Shown here piece by piece: positions 21,160-33,207 of a stretch of DNA of 64,000 nucleotides. Position 1 is the stretch's first letter, and each line of letters starts with the position of its first letter. The notes under the pieces were generated by a model. It did not search any database. It was not told the origin of the DNA and saw only the letters and a list, made by a program, of their open reading frames with translations. The position numbers were made by a program, and so were the translations under genes. The stretch is from Isoetes taiwanensis (Eukaryota; Streptophyta; Lycopodiopsida; Isoetales; Isoetaceae), in the NCBI GenBank assembly GCA_021234155.1, contig JAJEKV010000010.1:16376275-16440274 (forward strand), read 5' to 3'.

Positions 21160-22640
21160 TTATGGGCCATTAGTTAATCCAAAAGGCATAACGGTAAACT
21201 CATAATGCCCATATCTAGTGCGGAAGGCAGATTTATGAATGTCCTCCTCCTTAATCCTTATTTGATGATATCCGGAGCGTAAATCAATCTTTGAGAAATA
21301 CTTGGCCCCTTGTAACTGGTCCATTAGATCATTTGCCCTAGGCAAAGCATAGCGATTCTTGATGGTATGCTTATTGAGTTGCCAATAATCAATACACATC
21401 CTCAAGGAGCCATCCTTTTTCTTGACAAAAAGGATAGGAGCGCCAAAAGGCAAAACACTAGGCCGAATGAAACCTAGGTTTAGTAGCTCCTGAAGTTGCT
21501 TCTTAAGCTCTGCTAACTCTAGGGGACTCATACGGTACGGGGCCTTACTGGTAGGCTTAGTACCTGGCTCCAGAGCTATCTCACATTCTACTCCTCTAAA
21601 GGGAGGAAGTTTCTGGATCTCATCTGGAAAAAGATCGCTAAATTCCTGGAGAAGATTGGCAATCCCTTCTGGCAAGGTATTAACTATTTGCTTCTGCTTA
21701 GCATCTGACTCAATGGAGGCAAGCCTAATAATGCAAAGCAACTTATCTTTACGAATAGCCTTATCTAACTGCCTGATGGTGATAGACTGCATAATGGGGT
21801 TTAAGGAGTCACCTTTTATAGTCACGCGGGCTCCGTTAGCGGCGTTGAAGGTAACTTCCCGTTTCTCGCAGTCTATATTGGCTTTTGCAGATGCCAAGAA
21901 TTACATACCAACAATAAGATCATATTTGCCAATATCCATTATCTCGGCACCCAAAGCAACTGGTGCGCCTGGCAACTGCATCTTAAGGTTAATGCGACGA
22001 CCATGCGTATGTCTGATCTTACCACTGGCTAAAGTGACAGGCTTCGGTTGAGATCTCAAAGTTTCAAGCCGCAATACTTGGGCCATTCTAGGAGAAGCAA
22101 AATTATGTGTACTACCCGTATCCATCAGAATTATAAAAGGTTTGCTGTCTACTTGACCTATGGTGGAAATAACGGCAGGCTGACTTTCAGCAGTGCCGGT
22201 TTCAATAGCTGCAAGGATATGGGACCCACCGTGAATGTATTCGGGAGCCTCCTCCTCGACAGGTAGAGTCGACTCGAGATCGTCCCAATCGAGGTCGGCC
22301 ATGGCCAGCTGGGCAGTCTGTGTGACATAAGGGCAATTCTGCATGTAGTGCCCGGGTCGCATACACCTGTAACATGCCTTATCTCTGCGTAACTGATCTC
22401 GGGCCTCCTTGGGAATAGATTGTAAGAGATTCTGAACTTCCTTGCCGACATTATCCGGTTTGTCGGGCATGTTGAAGGTGACTTTCTTTTTCTGACGGCC
22501 GTAAGAGTTCTGCGGAGAGGGCCCCTGACTTGGGGAGCGGGGTTTGTACTGGCGTGGGCAGGTGGCTGTGGTAAGGGGCGAGGCGCGGCACGGGTTTCTT
22601 GGCGTGTCCTCCTCGAGGCTCAATGCCTTAGCCTCACCTC
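21160..22640 (-). pseudogene. pol: Gypsy nucleocapsid, protease and partial RT
   Basis: The zinc knuckle CYRCMRPGHYMQNC is intact (about 22378-22337). The protease has FIILMDTGSTHNFASP and GKYDLIVGM. After a frame break at about 21900 comes RT: a conserved [20 protein letters not shown] region, [32 protein letters not shown] and [17 protein letters not shown]. The segment ends there, before the catalytic DD box. Confidence 0.92.
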
Positions 22641-23505
22641 TGCCAACTGATTTGGTCTATGGCCTTAACCATTTGCTTAATTGATGGGGCCAACCCTTCA
22701 ATGTAACCCTCCACCGCTCTCTTTTTCATTCATTCACCTCGGCACATCCTGACCTCGGAAGCATGAATTCATCGGTGTAGGCCTGAACCGACATACCCTT
22801 ACGCTCTAACCCACGTAAAGGTCTGAATTTGTTGGCATTTGTGCGCCGCGAGGCACATAATGCGACTTAAAAGGCTTTGGCAAACTTCTTAAACTTGCAC
22901 GTACGTCCGGATGCTTGGCTCTAACATAGCCCTTCCACCAAATACGGGCAGCTCCTGTAAGGTTTGTGGTGGCAACCTTTCCTGTATCCTTTTCCGTCAT
23001 GCCATAGGACTTCCCAAACTCCTTCATTTCGTCCAACCAGGACTCGGCATTCAATCCGCCTCTAGATTTCCCATCAAACTGGGCCAGTTTCCTATTCTTC
23101 CATATACTGGTTATGGCTGTGTCAACCGTCTTGCGGTACTCGTTATCCTTGCGCTTTGCATGGCCACCGGATGATACCGAGGACTCAGAAGACGCAGAAG
23201 TGGTTGATTGTGAGGAGAGGGCACTGTCCCTAGAGGAACTCCGACGTCGTTTAGTATGGGGCCCCTCCGCAAGTGTCTGTGGGCTGGTTTCGTGGGGGGG
23301 GACTGGCCGTAGGTGGACTAGGTGGTAGCGGAGGTAACTCCGGTCCATCTTCTTGTATATGCTGTGGTGGGTTGGTATGCAACACATAAGCCTGTAACTC
23401 GCCTAACTGTCTTTTCATTAACATCAGTTCCTGCTCAGGGGTTAACCTACTGGCATTCGAGGGGGTCTGCCAAGCGGCGTTGCGTGCACCGTCTATATTG
23501 AGCAT
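22641..23505 (-). pseudogene. gag: Gypsy gag
   Basis: Starts ATG at 23505, then a linker rich in Pro, Ser and Arg (RRRSSSRDSALSSQSTTSAS). The capsid region has KLAQFDGKSRGGLNAESWLD and ARIWWKGYVRAKHPDV. A frameshift follows near 22870, and the conserved YTDEF-type segment is recoverable in another frame near 22770. Confidence 0.88.
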
Positions 23506-23748
23506 AAGAAGATATAAGCAGAATTACAGCAACATCATGTTTTACAAACAAGATCATTCTGGGTAGTACCGAAGAAAGAGTAAATAAGAGAAGACGAAAG
23601 GAAAGATTTTAATTACAAGTCAAAACAACTGTTTTCACACTGAAGGTAGTTATCAACTTAAAGTTATATAATACATAGGCAGATCTTATACATGGGCACT
23701 TCCTTAGACATACTGAAGCATAGCAAAACAAAACTGAAGGGTCCGGAC
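23506..23748 (-). other. Spacer between U3 and gag
   Basis: AT-rich spacer corresponding to 4861-5026 of the first element. No coding content seen. Confidence 0.5.
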
Positions 23749-24214
23749 CTAGGGGTTCGCGAAAGGGTACATGATGGAATAGCGAACACTTTCACGTACA
23801 GCTCTGACGAGCTTGTAACGTGCCCAGGCCTGGACGATCACAGGTTGGTAGTCCCATGTGGGGCTAATAATAAGGAGATTGAAAAGCCTCCTTAATGCAT
23901 AGAAGATTTGCCATAAGTGGTCGTTGGCATCCTTGAAAGCTTCATGCCTGGACATGTCCCAATAGTCCCATGTGCGGCGAAGGGTCTGTTTCAGGTCGTC
24001 AAAGGCCCGTTCTCTGAGGATGTTAACTACCTCCATCCCCTTGTCTGGGTCATAAGGGTCTTCTGACTCTGCGGTTTCCTCCATCTCATAATCACTGTCT
24101 CGTTCCGGGTACTCTCCATATCTCTGGCCGTAATCCTGTTCGGGCGGCCCTTGATCATCCCTCCTTACCTGGTCGGTGATCCTCTCTTCGTACTCCTCGA
24201 GTGTCTCTTCTGCA
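23749..24214 (-). CDS. Gypsy upstream module U3, open frame, unknown protein
   Basis: Opens right after an ATCTTGCAG acceptor-like end (the frame itself extends to an ATG at 24246). It encodes about 155 residues, acidic in the first half (EYEERITDQVRRDD, SEDPYDPDKG) and ending YSIMYPFANP. The homologue at 4354-4860 keeps the same landmarks. It is open here but broken there. The function is unknown. It may be translated separately or joined by splicing to U2 upstream. Confidence 0.6.
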
Positions 24215-24437
24215 AGATGATAGAACGAATATAGAGTATTGAACAATTTTGTGATATTTTAAACTCCAATAGATAGAGGAACGCATCATGGAAGAGAACT
24301 ATTTTAATTGTATTGATTGATACAGTAATCCTAATTTATAAGAGGATGACATGACATAACTCATAAATTGGCTAAAGAAATGGCCAACCAAAATCTCACA
24401 ACTATTCTCAATGCAAGAATGCATAATACAATTATCT
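24215..24437 (-). other. Spacer between U2 and U3, intron-like
   Basis: AT-rich, 223 nt, ending TTGCAG on the minus strand. Length and acceptor match the spacer at 4111-4353. Confidence 0.5.
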
Positions 24438-25240
24438 AGGAACTAGGTCCCTCCTCTTCGTCCATAGGCTGAGGAGGTGGACGATAGCGCATCAAGTGGC
24501 ACTGGGGCTAGCAGAGAGGGCGGCTCGAGCTGCTGCCTCTGGTGGCAAACAAGTAGCCAAAGGTGCCGCCACAAGGAGGCGCATATTAGCGCAGCCCGCC
24601 ACGTCCCTTAATGCCGCTATAGCCAAGTCCCTATGGACCAACGTTATGGTGGTGGCGTGATAATCAATCTTCTTATGGCCCGCTGAAGTCGATATGGCTC
24701 GGAGCGCCCACCAAGAAGCTGCAGAAGAAGGCCCTAGGTTCTTGGAGAAGAACAACACCTCTCCTTGCCGGAAGGCTGAGAGAAAGAATCGGGGCACATG
24801 GTTGCCCATTGCCCTAACCTGAGGATCTCTGGAGGTCTCCGCTTCTTTTTCCAAGTTCGTGGGGATCTTCTCCTCCTCTTCTTCTTCCTTGTCATCTTTA
24901 AGGCTGACCTTGGTGTCCCAAAGGTCTTCCTCGTCCTGATCCACCTCTCCCATGGTGATTTGCAAGGCCGGTTCTGCGAGAGGGGGCCGCATCTGAGCTG
25001 TAAAGTGGTCCTCCGGAGGCTGTGGTGTGTCACTCAATAAGAACTGCCGAAGTGACAAAAGAGTCTCAACGGGCTCTAGCTCTGCGGGCCGATATGCCAA
25101 CAAGTCCTCAACTGGTGAGGGATGCACAACCGGTGTGGTAAAGTCGATGAAGTCATCTTGGCAATACTCTACAAGGTCATAGAGGACCTCTATCTTCTTG
25201 CGGCAGATCCCAGTAATGACACAGTAGGCCCACATAATGT
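24438..25240 (-). pseudogene. Gypsy upstream module U2, 5'-truncated
   Basis: Mostly one open minus-strand frame: KKIEVLYDLVEYCQDDFIDF, ETLLSLRQFLL, an acidic KDDKEEEEEEK stretch, HVPRFFLSAFRQGEVLFF and SWWALRA, ending after a late frameshift with PMDEEEGPSS and a stop at 24438. The module is acidic with no recognised domain. Its 5' end is lost at the head-to-head junction near 25240. The long frame running past this point to 25700 is antisense to the neighbouring gypsy protease and is not real coding. Confidence 0.65.
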
Positions 25241-25261
25241 CCTCAAAAATCAGGTACTCTT

Positions 25262-26118
25262 GGGTGAAGTTGAAACCACTGAAGTCGAAGCCAAGGCCCG
25301 TCGTTTTAGCAAGTGGAGCAGTAAGGCAGACGGCAGGCAAGACAATTAACTTCGACATCGACTTGCCAGGGATTAATATCCAGATGGGGGCAGAAGTAAT
25401 GGGCATTGGCAGGTACGACTTGATCATTGGAATGGAATATCTTGGTCCAGCAGGAGCCCTCATTGATTGTGGAAAGCGCAAGGTGACCCTCACAGCACCC
25501 AATGGAAAGATCATAGAGATCACAGGTAAAGAAGTTGTTCCCATTATGCAGTGCATGTCTAGTAAGCAGCTGTTCAGGTGCATAAAAAGAGAGCAGGTAG
25601 CATACATCTTCAAGCTCGAAATCCAAGAGCCAGAATCAGAAGAAGGTAAGGAAGATAAGGGGCTCAGCGAGTTGCCCAAGCAAGTAGCTAACTTGATCAC
25701 GGAGTTCCACGATCTCTTTCCAGATGAGATGAAGCAGCTTCCTCCTTATAGGGGAGTCGAGTGTGAGATAGCACTCAAACCAGGAACGAAGCCGACGAGC
25801 AAGGCCCCATATAGAATGACGACGCAGGAGTTGACGGAGCTAAAGAAGCAATTGCAGGAGTTGCTCGACCTAGGCTTCATTAGACCTAGTGTCTCGCCAT
25901 TTGGAGCGCCCATTCTTTTTGTCAAGAAGAAGGATGGCAGTCTGAGGATGTGCATAGACTATAGGCAGTTGAACAAGCACACCATCAAGAACAAGTATGC
26001 GCTCCCCAGATCGGATGACTTGATGGATCAGCTCCAAGGGGCAAAGATCTTCTCTAAAATCGACTTAAGGTCAGGATATCATCAGATCCGGATAAAGGAA
26101 GAGGATATTTATAAAACA
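25262..26118 (+). pseudogene. pol: Third gypsy fragment: protease end and RT start, plus strand
   Basis: One open frame with [79 protein letters not shown] and [16 protein letters not shown]. It then breaks off into AT-rich repeat at about 26110. It is a diverged subfamily of the elements at 6.3-7.3 kb and 21-22.6 kb. It lies head to head with the minus-strand element, junction near 25240-25262. Confidence 0.92.
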
Positions 26119-26138
26119 ATTGGATAGCCAGATGGTTT

Positions 26139-26375
26139 TTGTTTCTGTGGTCATAGGTTCAAGTTGTGAATGAAGCAATTTTTTTCGGATCCAATATTAC
26201 TTCTGTGGTCATAGGTTCAAGTTTCGAATGAAACAATTTTTTGGGTCCAATGTTTTGGGGTCGTATTTATCCTTTATTTGTGTCACTTTTTTCGGATCCA
26301 ATATTATTTCTGTGGTCATAGGTTCAAGTTCCTAATGAAACAATTTTTCGGGTCCAATGTTTTGGGGTCGTATTT
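26139..26375 (+). repeat. Tandem repeat, three partial units
   Basis: TTCTGTGGTCATAGGTTCAA recurs at about 26142, 26201 and 26308, each followed by GAATGAARCAATTTTT (or a close variant) and GGRTCCAAT. TTTTGGGGTCGTATTTATC also occurs twice. Confidence 0.8.
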
Positions 26376-26726
26376 ATCTTTATTTGTGATTGGAAGGTTT
26401 TCGAATTCTATTGTCTTGGGGATGTTTTTTATCTTTCATTGTAGCGTCTTGGTTGCTAGTCACATATGAGTCAAGTTACATGGATTTTATCCTTCTTTTT
26501 AAATTGTTTAGAGAGACCCATGTGAGTAAAGTCCTACTTTAAGAACATTTCTTTTGTAAAGATCTAGGCTTTAGTCCTCATTTTAACGGCAAAAGTACAT
26601 TTCCTATCCTTATTCGTTGTCCAGATGTTTTGTCCTTTTTTATAGAATGCCTTCGCCGCTTTTAGCAATATTTGTTGTATCCGCGCTCCATTCAAATGCC
26701 TTGATATGTGATACTTAAGCCTTTCT

Positions 26727-27060
26727 AATGTTCGCTCGTCATTTTTCTTCTTGTGGATTTTTCGAGCACAACCTAGGTATGGTTTTGTTTTCTCATTTCA
26801 TTCATCTGCGACGTGAGTCCGGTCTAGGTATAGTTTAATCATATTTTCCTAATGTTGGCCCCTCAAATTTTTGTGGTTTCTTCAAAGCGCAACCTAGTGG
26901 ATTAATGTGTTGTCAGATTCTCGTTTCATTTAATTGCTCAAGATAGGTTATACTTTGCTCTCCTAATATTGGCCGCCGATTTTTCTTTTGTGGACCTTTC
27001 TCAAGCGCAACCTAGGTATGTTTTTATTTTCTCATTTCTTTCAGTTGCGCCGTAACTTGC
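26727..27060 (+). repeat. Degenerate tandem repeat, three units of about 120 bp
   Basis: Units start TAATGTTSGC near 26727, 26851 and 26967. Each carries a GTGG..TTT..TC block, a GCRCAACCTAG core and a TTTCATTYA-type end. Confidence 0.7.
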
Positions 27061-28007
27061 ATTGGATTTTATTGTGCTATGGGCTCAATATGTTTTTACT
27101 CTCCATCTAGAAGGCCCATATAAGGGTTTAGGGTCTGACCCCCTTTTGTCATATTTTATACCTGGTTTTATAGGTTGCATGTCCAACTGTTGTGTACCAG
27201 ACTCACAACTATTGTTTGTCAAGCATTTTTTGCACTTTTATCTTTTTCATTGTCATTAGTTTAACACGCTGTGTTGTATAATACTCCATGGTTAGGTGGT
27301 TGGTTGCATCACTTGTGTGCGTGTCTTTTATAGTTTGCAGCACTTGTGTACGTGTCTTTTATGGATGTCCCTGAGGTAGTATTGTGTTTTAACTGATATT
27401 GCGTTTTTTCTGGAGATTCTTCTATAAGATTCGTACTTGCCAATAGTGATAACTCATCATGTTGTTGCCCTTTGCTCTTAGTTTATTTCACATAGCGTGT
27501 TAGTCAGTGCTGGACCGCTTTCAATTGATTAGTCTTTTCAGTTTTCCAATTTTATGACTACATTCTTGTCTGGGACTATCACAGACTTATGGTCTTTTGG
27601 ATGTTTTCCATTTGGTGGGCACGTTTTTTCAGTTTTTAGGTTGTAACCATCATTCAATTAAATTGGGATTATGTCTGTTCCAAAATCGCGCCAGATAAGC
27701 GTTATTTTGAGGGCATCTAGTGTTTTTTCAATTCTATTTTTGGCATTTACAAAGTGTACTATATGTTGCATATAAGGTTATTTTTTCATATTTACTTTAA
27801 ATAAGGAACTTATTTGCTTGAAATTAACATCACAATATCACAACGAAATAATCACTTATTTAACGAAATCAAGCAAATATTACAATACATAAAAATAATA
27901 TTGCTCCAATATTCACATCTTTTGAACAAACTTAAATCTAAAGTTATGGTATTTAGGCCGATAAAACTGGAATATCTATACCACTGAGCAATAAGATGTC
28001 CTAAAAA
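27061..28007. other. AT-rich, no gene seen
   Basis: T-rich then A-rich sequence. It contains a local duplication of CACTTGTGTRCGTGTCTTTTAT (about 27309 and 27339). No coding or RNA signal recognised. Confidence 0.4.
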
Positions 28008-28155
28008 AATGCTTTAAAATAGACAATGTTGGTAAGTGACATTCCTCCCAAATACTTTAAAATAGACAATTTTGATAAGTGACGTTCCTATAAAATGCTT
28101 TAAAATAAACAAAAATGCTTTAAAATAAACAATTTTGATAAGTGACGTCGTGTTA
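28008..28155. repeat. Short tandem repeat array (about 38-53 bp units)
   Basis: Units share AAATGCTTTAAAATARACAA followed by TTTTGATAAGTGACGT. Copies begin near 28008, 28057, 28095 and 28113. Confidence 0.8.
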
Positions 28156-29440
28156 AATCGCGCCTGGCGCAATTTCTCAAGCTGTTTACAAACTACAGGA
28201 AGTTCCAAACCCCTGTTTCTTCACCCTTTCCAGCAGACTGCAGATAATCCTACAGAACATCTTAGGGCTTTTGCCTTTCATCTTAGAGCGCGCTAACATC
28301 TTATGGCTTTAAACAGGAGTAAGCAGGAGTAAACCCATGCTCTGTTTATAAAACTAAAGAATCTGACGCTTCAATACTAAGCATGCCTTCTGCAATGAGT
28401 TTGCGCTTCAATTTACAATCTACAGGGGATCATATATACTTACAACACAAAATCAGTCCTGCCTTCATTAACTATAGAATAGATGAAGAATCTATCTGAT
28501 CCAAGTCTTTCTTAAAACCTTTAAGCTTGAAACCGTTAAAATGCTTCTCCAAAGTAGCATGGAACTTCCAATCTGAGGGCCCGTATGGAAGCTATTGAAT
28601 GCTCGCTTTAACCCTTGTTTTGAACCACAATTTACAGTGCTATTCACTGCAGTTGAATGCTTAATTTGGCACTTTGAATCCCTGCCAGCAAAACTTGCAC
28701 TGCATCGGGCAAGGAAGAAGAAGAAATGTTATCAAGTGCTTCAATTGCTTTCGAAAATGGAAGCTAAAAGAGACATACAGCAAATGCATCTCCTATTGGA
28801 GCCAGATTTGCAATGAACCTAAGGATGAAAATACGGCAAGAGGTGCAGGGCATTTTGCAGTCCTGAGATTAGTTCTTTAGAGTCCTTGCAGATTGCCGAA
28901 ATGAGCTCCACCTGTTAGAAGAAGAAAGTAGCAATCAAGTTGAGGATATGGAAGTCCTGGCCATTATCAGAAACCTAATAAGCTTTGCTAGGTACTGTAA
29001 ATGTGTTCTAGATGCCAGAAATGAAGAACAGCAACCTCTGCGACCTCTCAGCGACCCCTTTCTTATCTCCATACCCTGTTCAGCAAGCATCAAGTCAGAA
29101 TACAACATGCATGCAGTATACGAGCATCAAGTCAGCCGGAATGAGCTACTTACCTCAGCGATGAGATCTGTAACCTGTAGAACCGGAAACTTCCGGAAGC
29201 AGAGCGACTGCCGGAAGCAGAGCTTTGCCCCTTTTGGGCCGCTCCGCTATTTAGGGCAGCGCCAACACAAAGAGGAAAGAGAATATAAAAAAGAGGAGAA
29301 TTTTTGTGAGGGGCGGGACGCGTTTTGCGAAAAGCTAAAACGCCAAGAGAGGAAAAAATTTTGGGGGGAATTTTTTTGAGCGCAGGCGGGAAACGCGTTT
29401 TCTAAAAACAAGAAAATTTCTGTAAAACCCACGCAAATCT
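28156..29440. other. Unassigned, low-AT island; no gene recognised
   Basis: Less AT-rich than its surroundings, with several short open frames on the plus strand (28595-28816, 28948-29379) that match nothing I know. CCGGAAGCAGAGC is repeated at about 29193 and 29212. Two GGGCGGGA/AGGCGGGA...CGCGTTTT blocks occur near 29310 and 29380. Could hold captured exon fragments. Confidence 0.3.
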
Positions 29441-32279
29441 CCCGTATTCAAAATTCTAAAAATTATGACATAATCCAAATTTAAACGAATGATGGTTTTG
29501 TATGTCATTTTGCTCAAGGTGCTCATTCTTCTATTGGGTGCTATTCGTATTTGTGCCCCGTTCTTCTTGACTCTGCATTAAGCATAGCGTCCTTATTTCA
29601 CTCATGGTAGCCTTTTAGAGGCAGTTTGTAGTTCTTCTATCGCAATTTTTCATTGGAGACTGCTTGTGGCAGCATTATGGTGATGTGTACATTTTCATGG
29701 CATATATTACATAGTTCTCCCCATCGTTGTTTTTCCAGATTTCTTAGTTGTTTTGATTATCTATCTTGTGTTCTGGCATTGGAGTTGCTCTGGGCGTTGT
29801 TTGCAAGTTATGGATCTCACTGAGCTATTCATTTATAGGGTCTCCTATAAATTTTCTAGTTGTTTATCATGTTGTTCCTTGTTCTCCCTTCTTCGCTTGA
29901 GTCATCCTATTTGCAGTTACATCCGTTCCTTTGCCCCCTTTTGTTGCTCCGTTATTCTTGCCTTCGTGCAACTCTTGCTCACTTTCTTATTTTTCGTCCT
30001 CCCATAATTTGGGTCCTGTGGGTTGCTTTTCCAGTTATGCTGGTCCCTCTGGGTTCACGTCATTACCCTTGTTTCGACATCTTTGAACTTTTTCTGTTGA
30101 TCTTGCTCCCTATATATGTAGTTCGGTTAATACTAATTTTTCGCATATTGGTGGTTTGGCATCATGTTTTACGCATGTTTCCTTTGTCAACTAGTCTTTC
30201 ACTCGTTTTTGGTTCATTCTGTATTTAGCCATTTGCTCCATGTATTCTCGTTGACTTCTTTTCGCTATTTTAGTTCCTTTTTTTTTAGTTCGCATTTCTA
30301 TTTGTTTTTGATCCACATTTCATTAGTTTCATATGTGTTTTCTTTCGTTTGTTTATTGATTGTGTGGATCCTTCATTCGCTTCTTTTTCGCTCAAGTTCC
30401 TTTTTATCTCTTATTCAATTACCCTTTTGAATTGTCTTTACTCTATTAGCCTTGCGTAGCCCTTTCTTCTTGATTTGTAACCCTCATCTGATCTATTCTA
30501 GTCATCCTTTTTTGCCAACTGTGTTCTGTCTTTTATTGCTCTTTTGTTACTTGTTTCTCTGCTTTCGATATGTTATGTTCAATCCCGTTGTACCAAGTTG
30601 GTTTGGCTGTTTCAATCCACTGTTGTGTTTCACAACATCAGTAAAGCGGTGAATCGATATCTTAGCCTTTGCTAATGGTTTTTATCTGTTGTCTATTTTC
30701 TTAATGGTCAGTTATATAGTGGTTGTTTATATTCGGTGAGATTTAGTAGTACATTGGTTTGCTTTCTTTGCATGGCTCTGGACCACTTGGGTCATGTTTT
30801 TATCAGGTTTTGATGCTTTTTCCATTGAGTTATCATTGTTCTTTGCTACATTGCTCCATGGTTTCCACATTCTATGCTTTAGAGTGCGAGTGGTTTATTT
30901 GCTCCTTAGCTTTTTGGTATCCTTGATCATTTCACCTATATATGCTTCATCCTTTTTTGAATTACTACATCGCCACCATTCCCTGTTTGTCACAGGAAGT
31001 TCCTTTGGTCTCAGTAATTCCATTATTTCCTATTAGCTTCGTTTGCTCTTTTTATTTTTTGTCGTTTCATTTGCTCCATTTTCACTTTCATCTTGCCTTC
31101 TTTGTACCATTGCCTTAAGCTACTCTTTCAAACTACATTGCCTTCATTTGACTCTTTATCATGTTTTATATACTCTCTTTAGATTTTTGGTACCATGGGT
31201 TTCAATTTTCCATTTTCCTGCCTAGTTCTCTTCTTGCATTTGCTAATCCTATGTTTTTTTGTTACGCTTTCCAACCCATTGCCCCTCGTGGCCTTGTTTT
31301 AGCCTGGTTGCTCCTTTTTTTTCTAGGATTTTCAAATTTTCAAGTACTTTATGCCTTTATTTCTGGTTGTTCAAGTTTGTCAATAGGTTTCTTTGTTTTT
31401 AGGCGTTTTTACTTTTGTCATTTAGGTATTCTTTTGGCTCCTTTTTACTCCCATTTTTATGCTTTTATGTTTTCCGCTTTGACCCTTTATTATCTTCGTT
31501 TTTAGATTTGTTACGCTTGCTCCATATGTCCTATTAGCTTCCTGTTTCATTTGTTTCAATGATCCTTGTGGACTCATTTCTCCCTTTCTTTATTCCACAT
31601 TTTCAATCTGTTCTATTAGATTCGACTTGCTCCATTATGGGTTATTGTGCTCCTTTTTGTTATACGCTCCTCATTATCTCAGCAGCTCCATTTGATGGCA
31701 TTTCTCTATTCGATTGTGTATGCCATGTTCCCTTCATTGATTTCCTTTGGCTTGTTGTTTTGTTTCACATTACTCCTTTAGTTGTGTCAGTTCTTTCTTT
31801 GTCTTCTTGCTCCTTGTCTTTTGCTAGTTAGGATACTTCGGATTTTTGTATCTTTGTTAGTGTAGTATGTATTGGTGCATTGGCCATTTGCCATCGTCAC
31901 TCTATTGATGTCGTCAGGTTCATGGCTCTGGTTGCTGTTGTTCCATAAGTTCCTTTCCTCATCTCTTGCTGCACTTTTCCATCTTCTCCTTCTTTTTATG
32001 CTTCTCTTCCATCTTCCACGACAGTGTTCCATTGTGTCCTCCTTCTTTCTCCTTTGTCTGGGTTCATCCTCTCTGTACCTTCAGGCTTTGTGGTCGTTCC
32101 TCTTTTACCATATTTTCTATCAGACTTATATGTGCATTCTGTTTTGTTTTTATTTCATTGACCCTTATAGTCTCATTTCTCCCTTGCTTCCGAACAGTTT
32201 TCATTTTGGCTTCCTTTCTTTCTTTGTCCATGTTGAGATTTGTTCCTCTTCTATCTACCGATATATATGTTGTCATAGG

Positions 32280-32480
32280 ACCCATCCTAGGAATGCCACG
32301 GTTCTATTAGATAGCAATAGAACCGACATTCCTTGGATGGGGACGCCTTTTTTTGCACTCCCTATTTATTCAAAGATCTTTTCATTTTTTTTAATCGGCG
32401 TTCTCCTCGAGCTAGTTTTTCGCTTCTCTATCCTACCGGTTCCCTCCCCTCCCTCCCTTGATGGTTTGTCCGCATCTGTT
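32280..32480. repeat. Hairpin module, copy 2 (inverted relative to copies 1 and 3)
   Basis: Contains a long imperfect inverted repeat: GGACCCATCCTAGGAATG at 32279 with CACGGTTCTATT, a 7-nt loop, then AATAGAACCG and CATTCCTTGGATGGGGAC. It continues into GCACTCCCTATTTATTC and a CTATCCTACCGGTTCC block that match the reverse complement of copy 3. Confidence 0.75.
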
Positions 32481-32648
32481 CTTATCCCGTTTTGTTTCTC
32501 ATTCCCCTTTTCATTCCATTTCCTTTTTTGTCCGTTGACCATCTTTGTCTATGTTTCCATATTTTTCGGGTCCCTTTGGACCTCTAGATCTTCTATGGTT
32601 TCCTTTTCGATGTTTTTGATAGTACCTATGTTCTTATTCATCGGTTTT

Positions 32649-33207
32649 CTCGATGTGGCACTTTAGCCTCCGAGGCCTACTCATTATCTCGTTCTTCTCG
32701 AGAGTCTATCAAATCTTACATTACTTTTCAAGTCGCCTTTGCACCCTCGATATCCTCTGCTTTCTTTTTCTTTGTAGATATATATATTCTTATTTCTATT
32801 TTTTCTCGGTTGTGGCTCAGTAGCCTCCTTTACTTCTTATCATTTCATTCTTTCGGCATGGCTCGTGACTTATTTTCTTGTTCATTTTCTCTTGGACAAT
32901 GTTTATTATTCATTTTTCACAGCGTGGATCTGTCTATCTTGTGGTGCGGTGTTGTCGGCTTTGTTTGCTTAGTTTCTTTTTTCTCGGTGGCAATTTGTAG
33001 CCTCCGGTAAGTATTTGCTATGCATTTTCTCTTTGGCGTGGCGATGTAGTTCTGAGGCATAACTCTTTTTCATTTTCTCTCGGCGTGGCAACGTAGCCTC
33101 AGAGGCACTAATCGGTTGTTTTCCCGCGAGGTCATTTTTTATGCGACGGTTCCCCATTGGTCTACTTGTTGTTTCTTTCTCGCTGTGGGCCCTGAGCCTC
33201 CGAGTCT
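32649..33207 (+). repeat. Irregularly spaced degenerate repeat, about six copies
   Basis: TTCTCGGCGTGGCA followed by a few bases and GTAGCCTCCGAGGC-like sequence recurs near 32649, 32801, 32979, 33027, 33077 and 33175. The GCCTCCGAGGC core is itself a palindrome. Spacing varies from about 48 to 180 bp. Confidence 0.55.

Larger units (their letters stand above)
21150..25240 (-). mobile_element. Second gypsy element of the same family, truncated at both ends
   Basis: Minus-strand order is U2 (25240-24438), spacer, U3 (24214-23749), spacer, gag (23505-22640), then protease and RT to 21160. It matches 3370-7340 of the first element block for block, with much less indel damage. It lacks U1, both LTRs and everything after the RT motif MPFGLTNGP. 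Confidence 0.9.

Noticed and set aside
24492-25700. A 402-codon minus-strand open frame
   Set aside because: Only its second half (to about 25240) is a real module (U2). The first half is antisense to the plus-strand gypsy protease/RT at 25262-26118.
29753-32666. Many long plus-strand frames (up to 264 codons) in the T/C-rich region
   Set aside because: They are Phe/Leu/Ser/Cys rich, overlap in several frames and lack motifs. Base composition explains their length.
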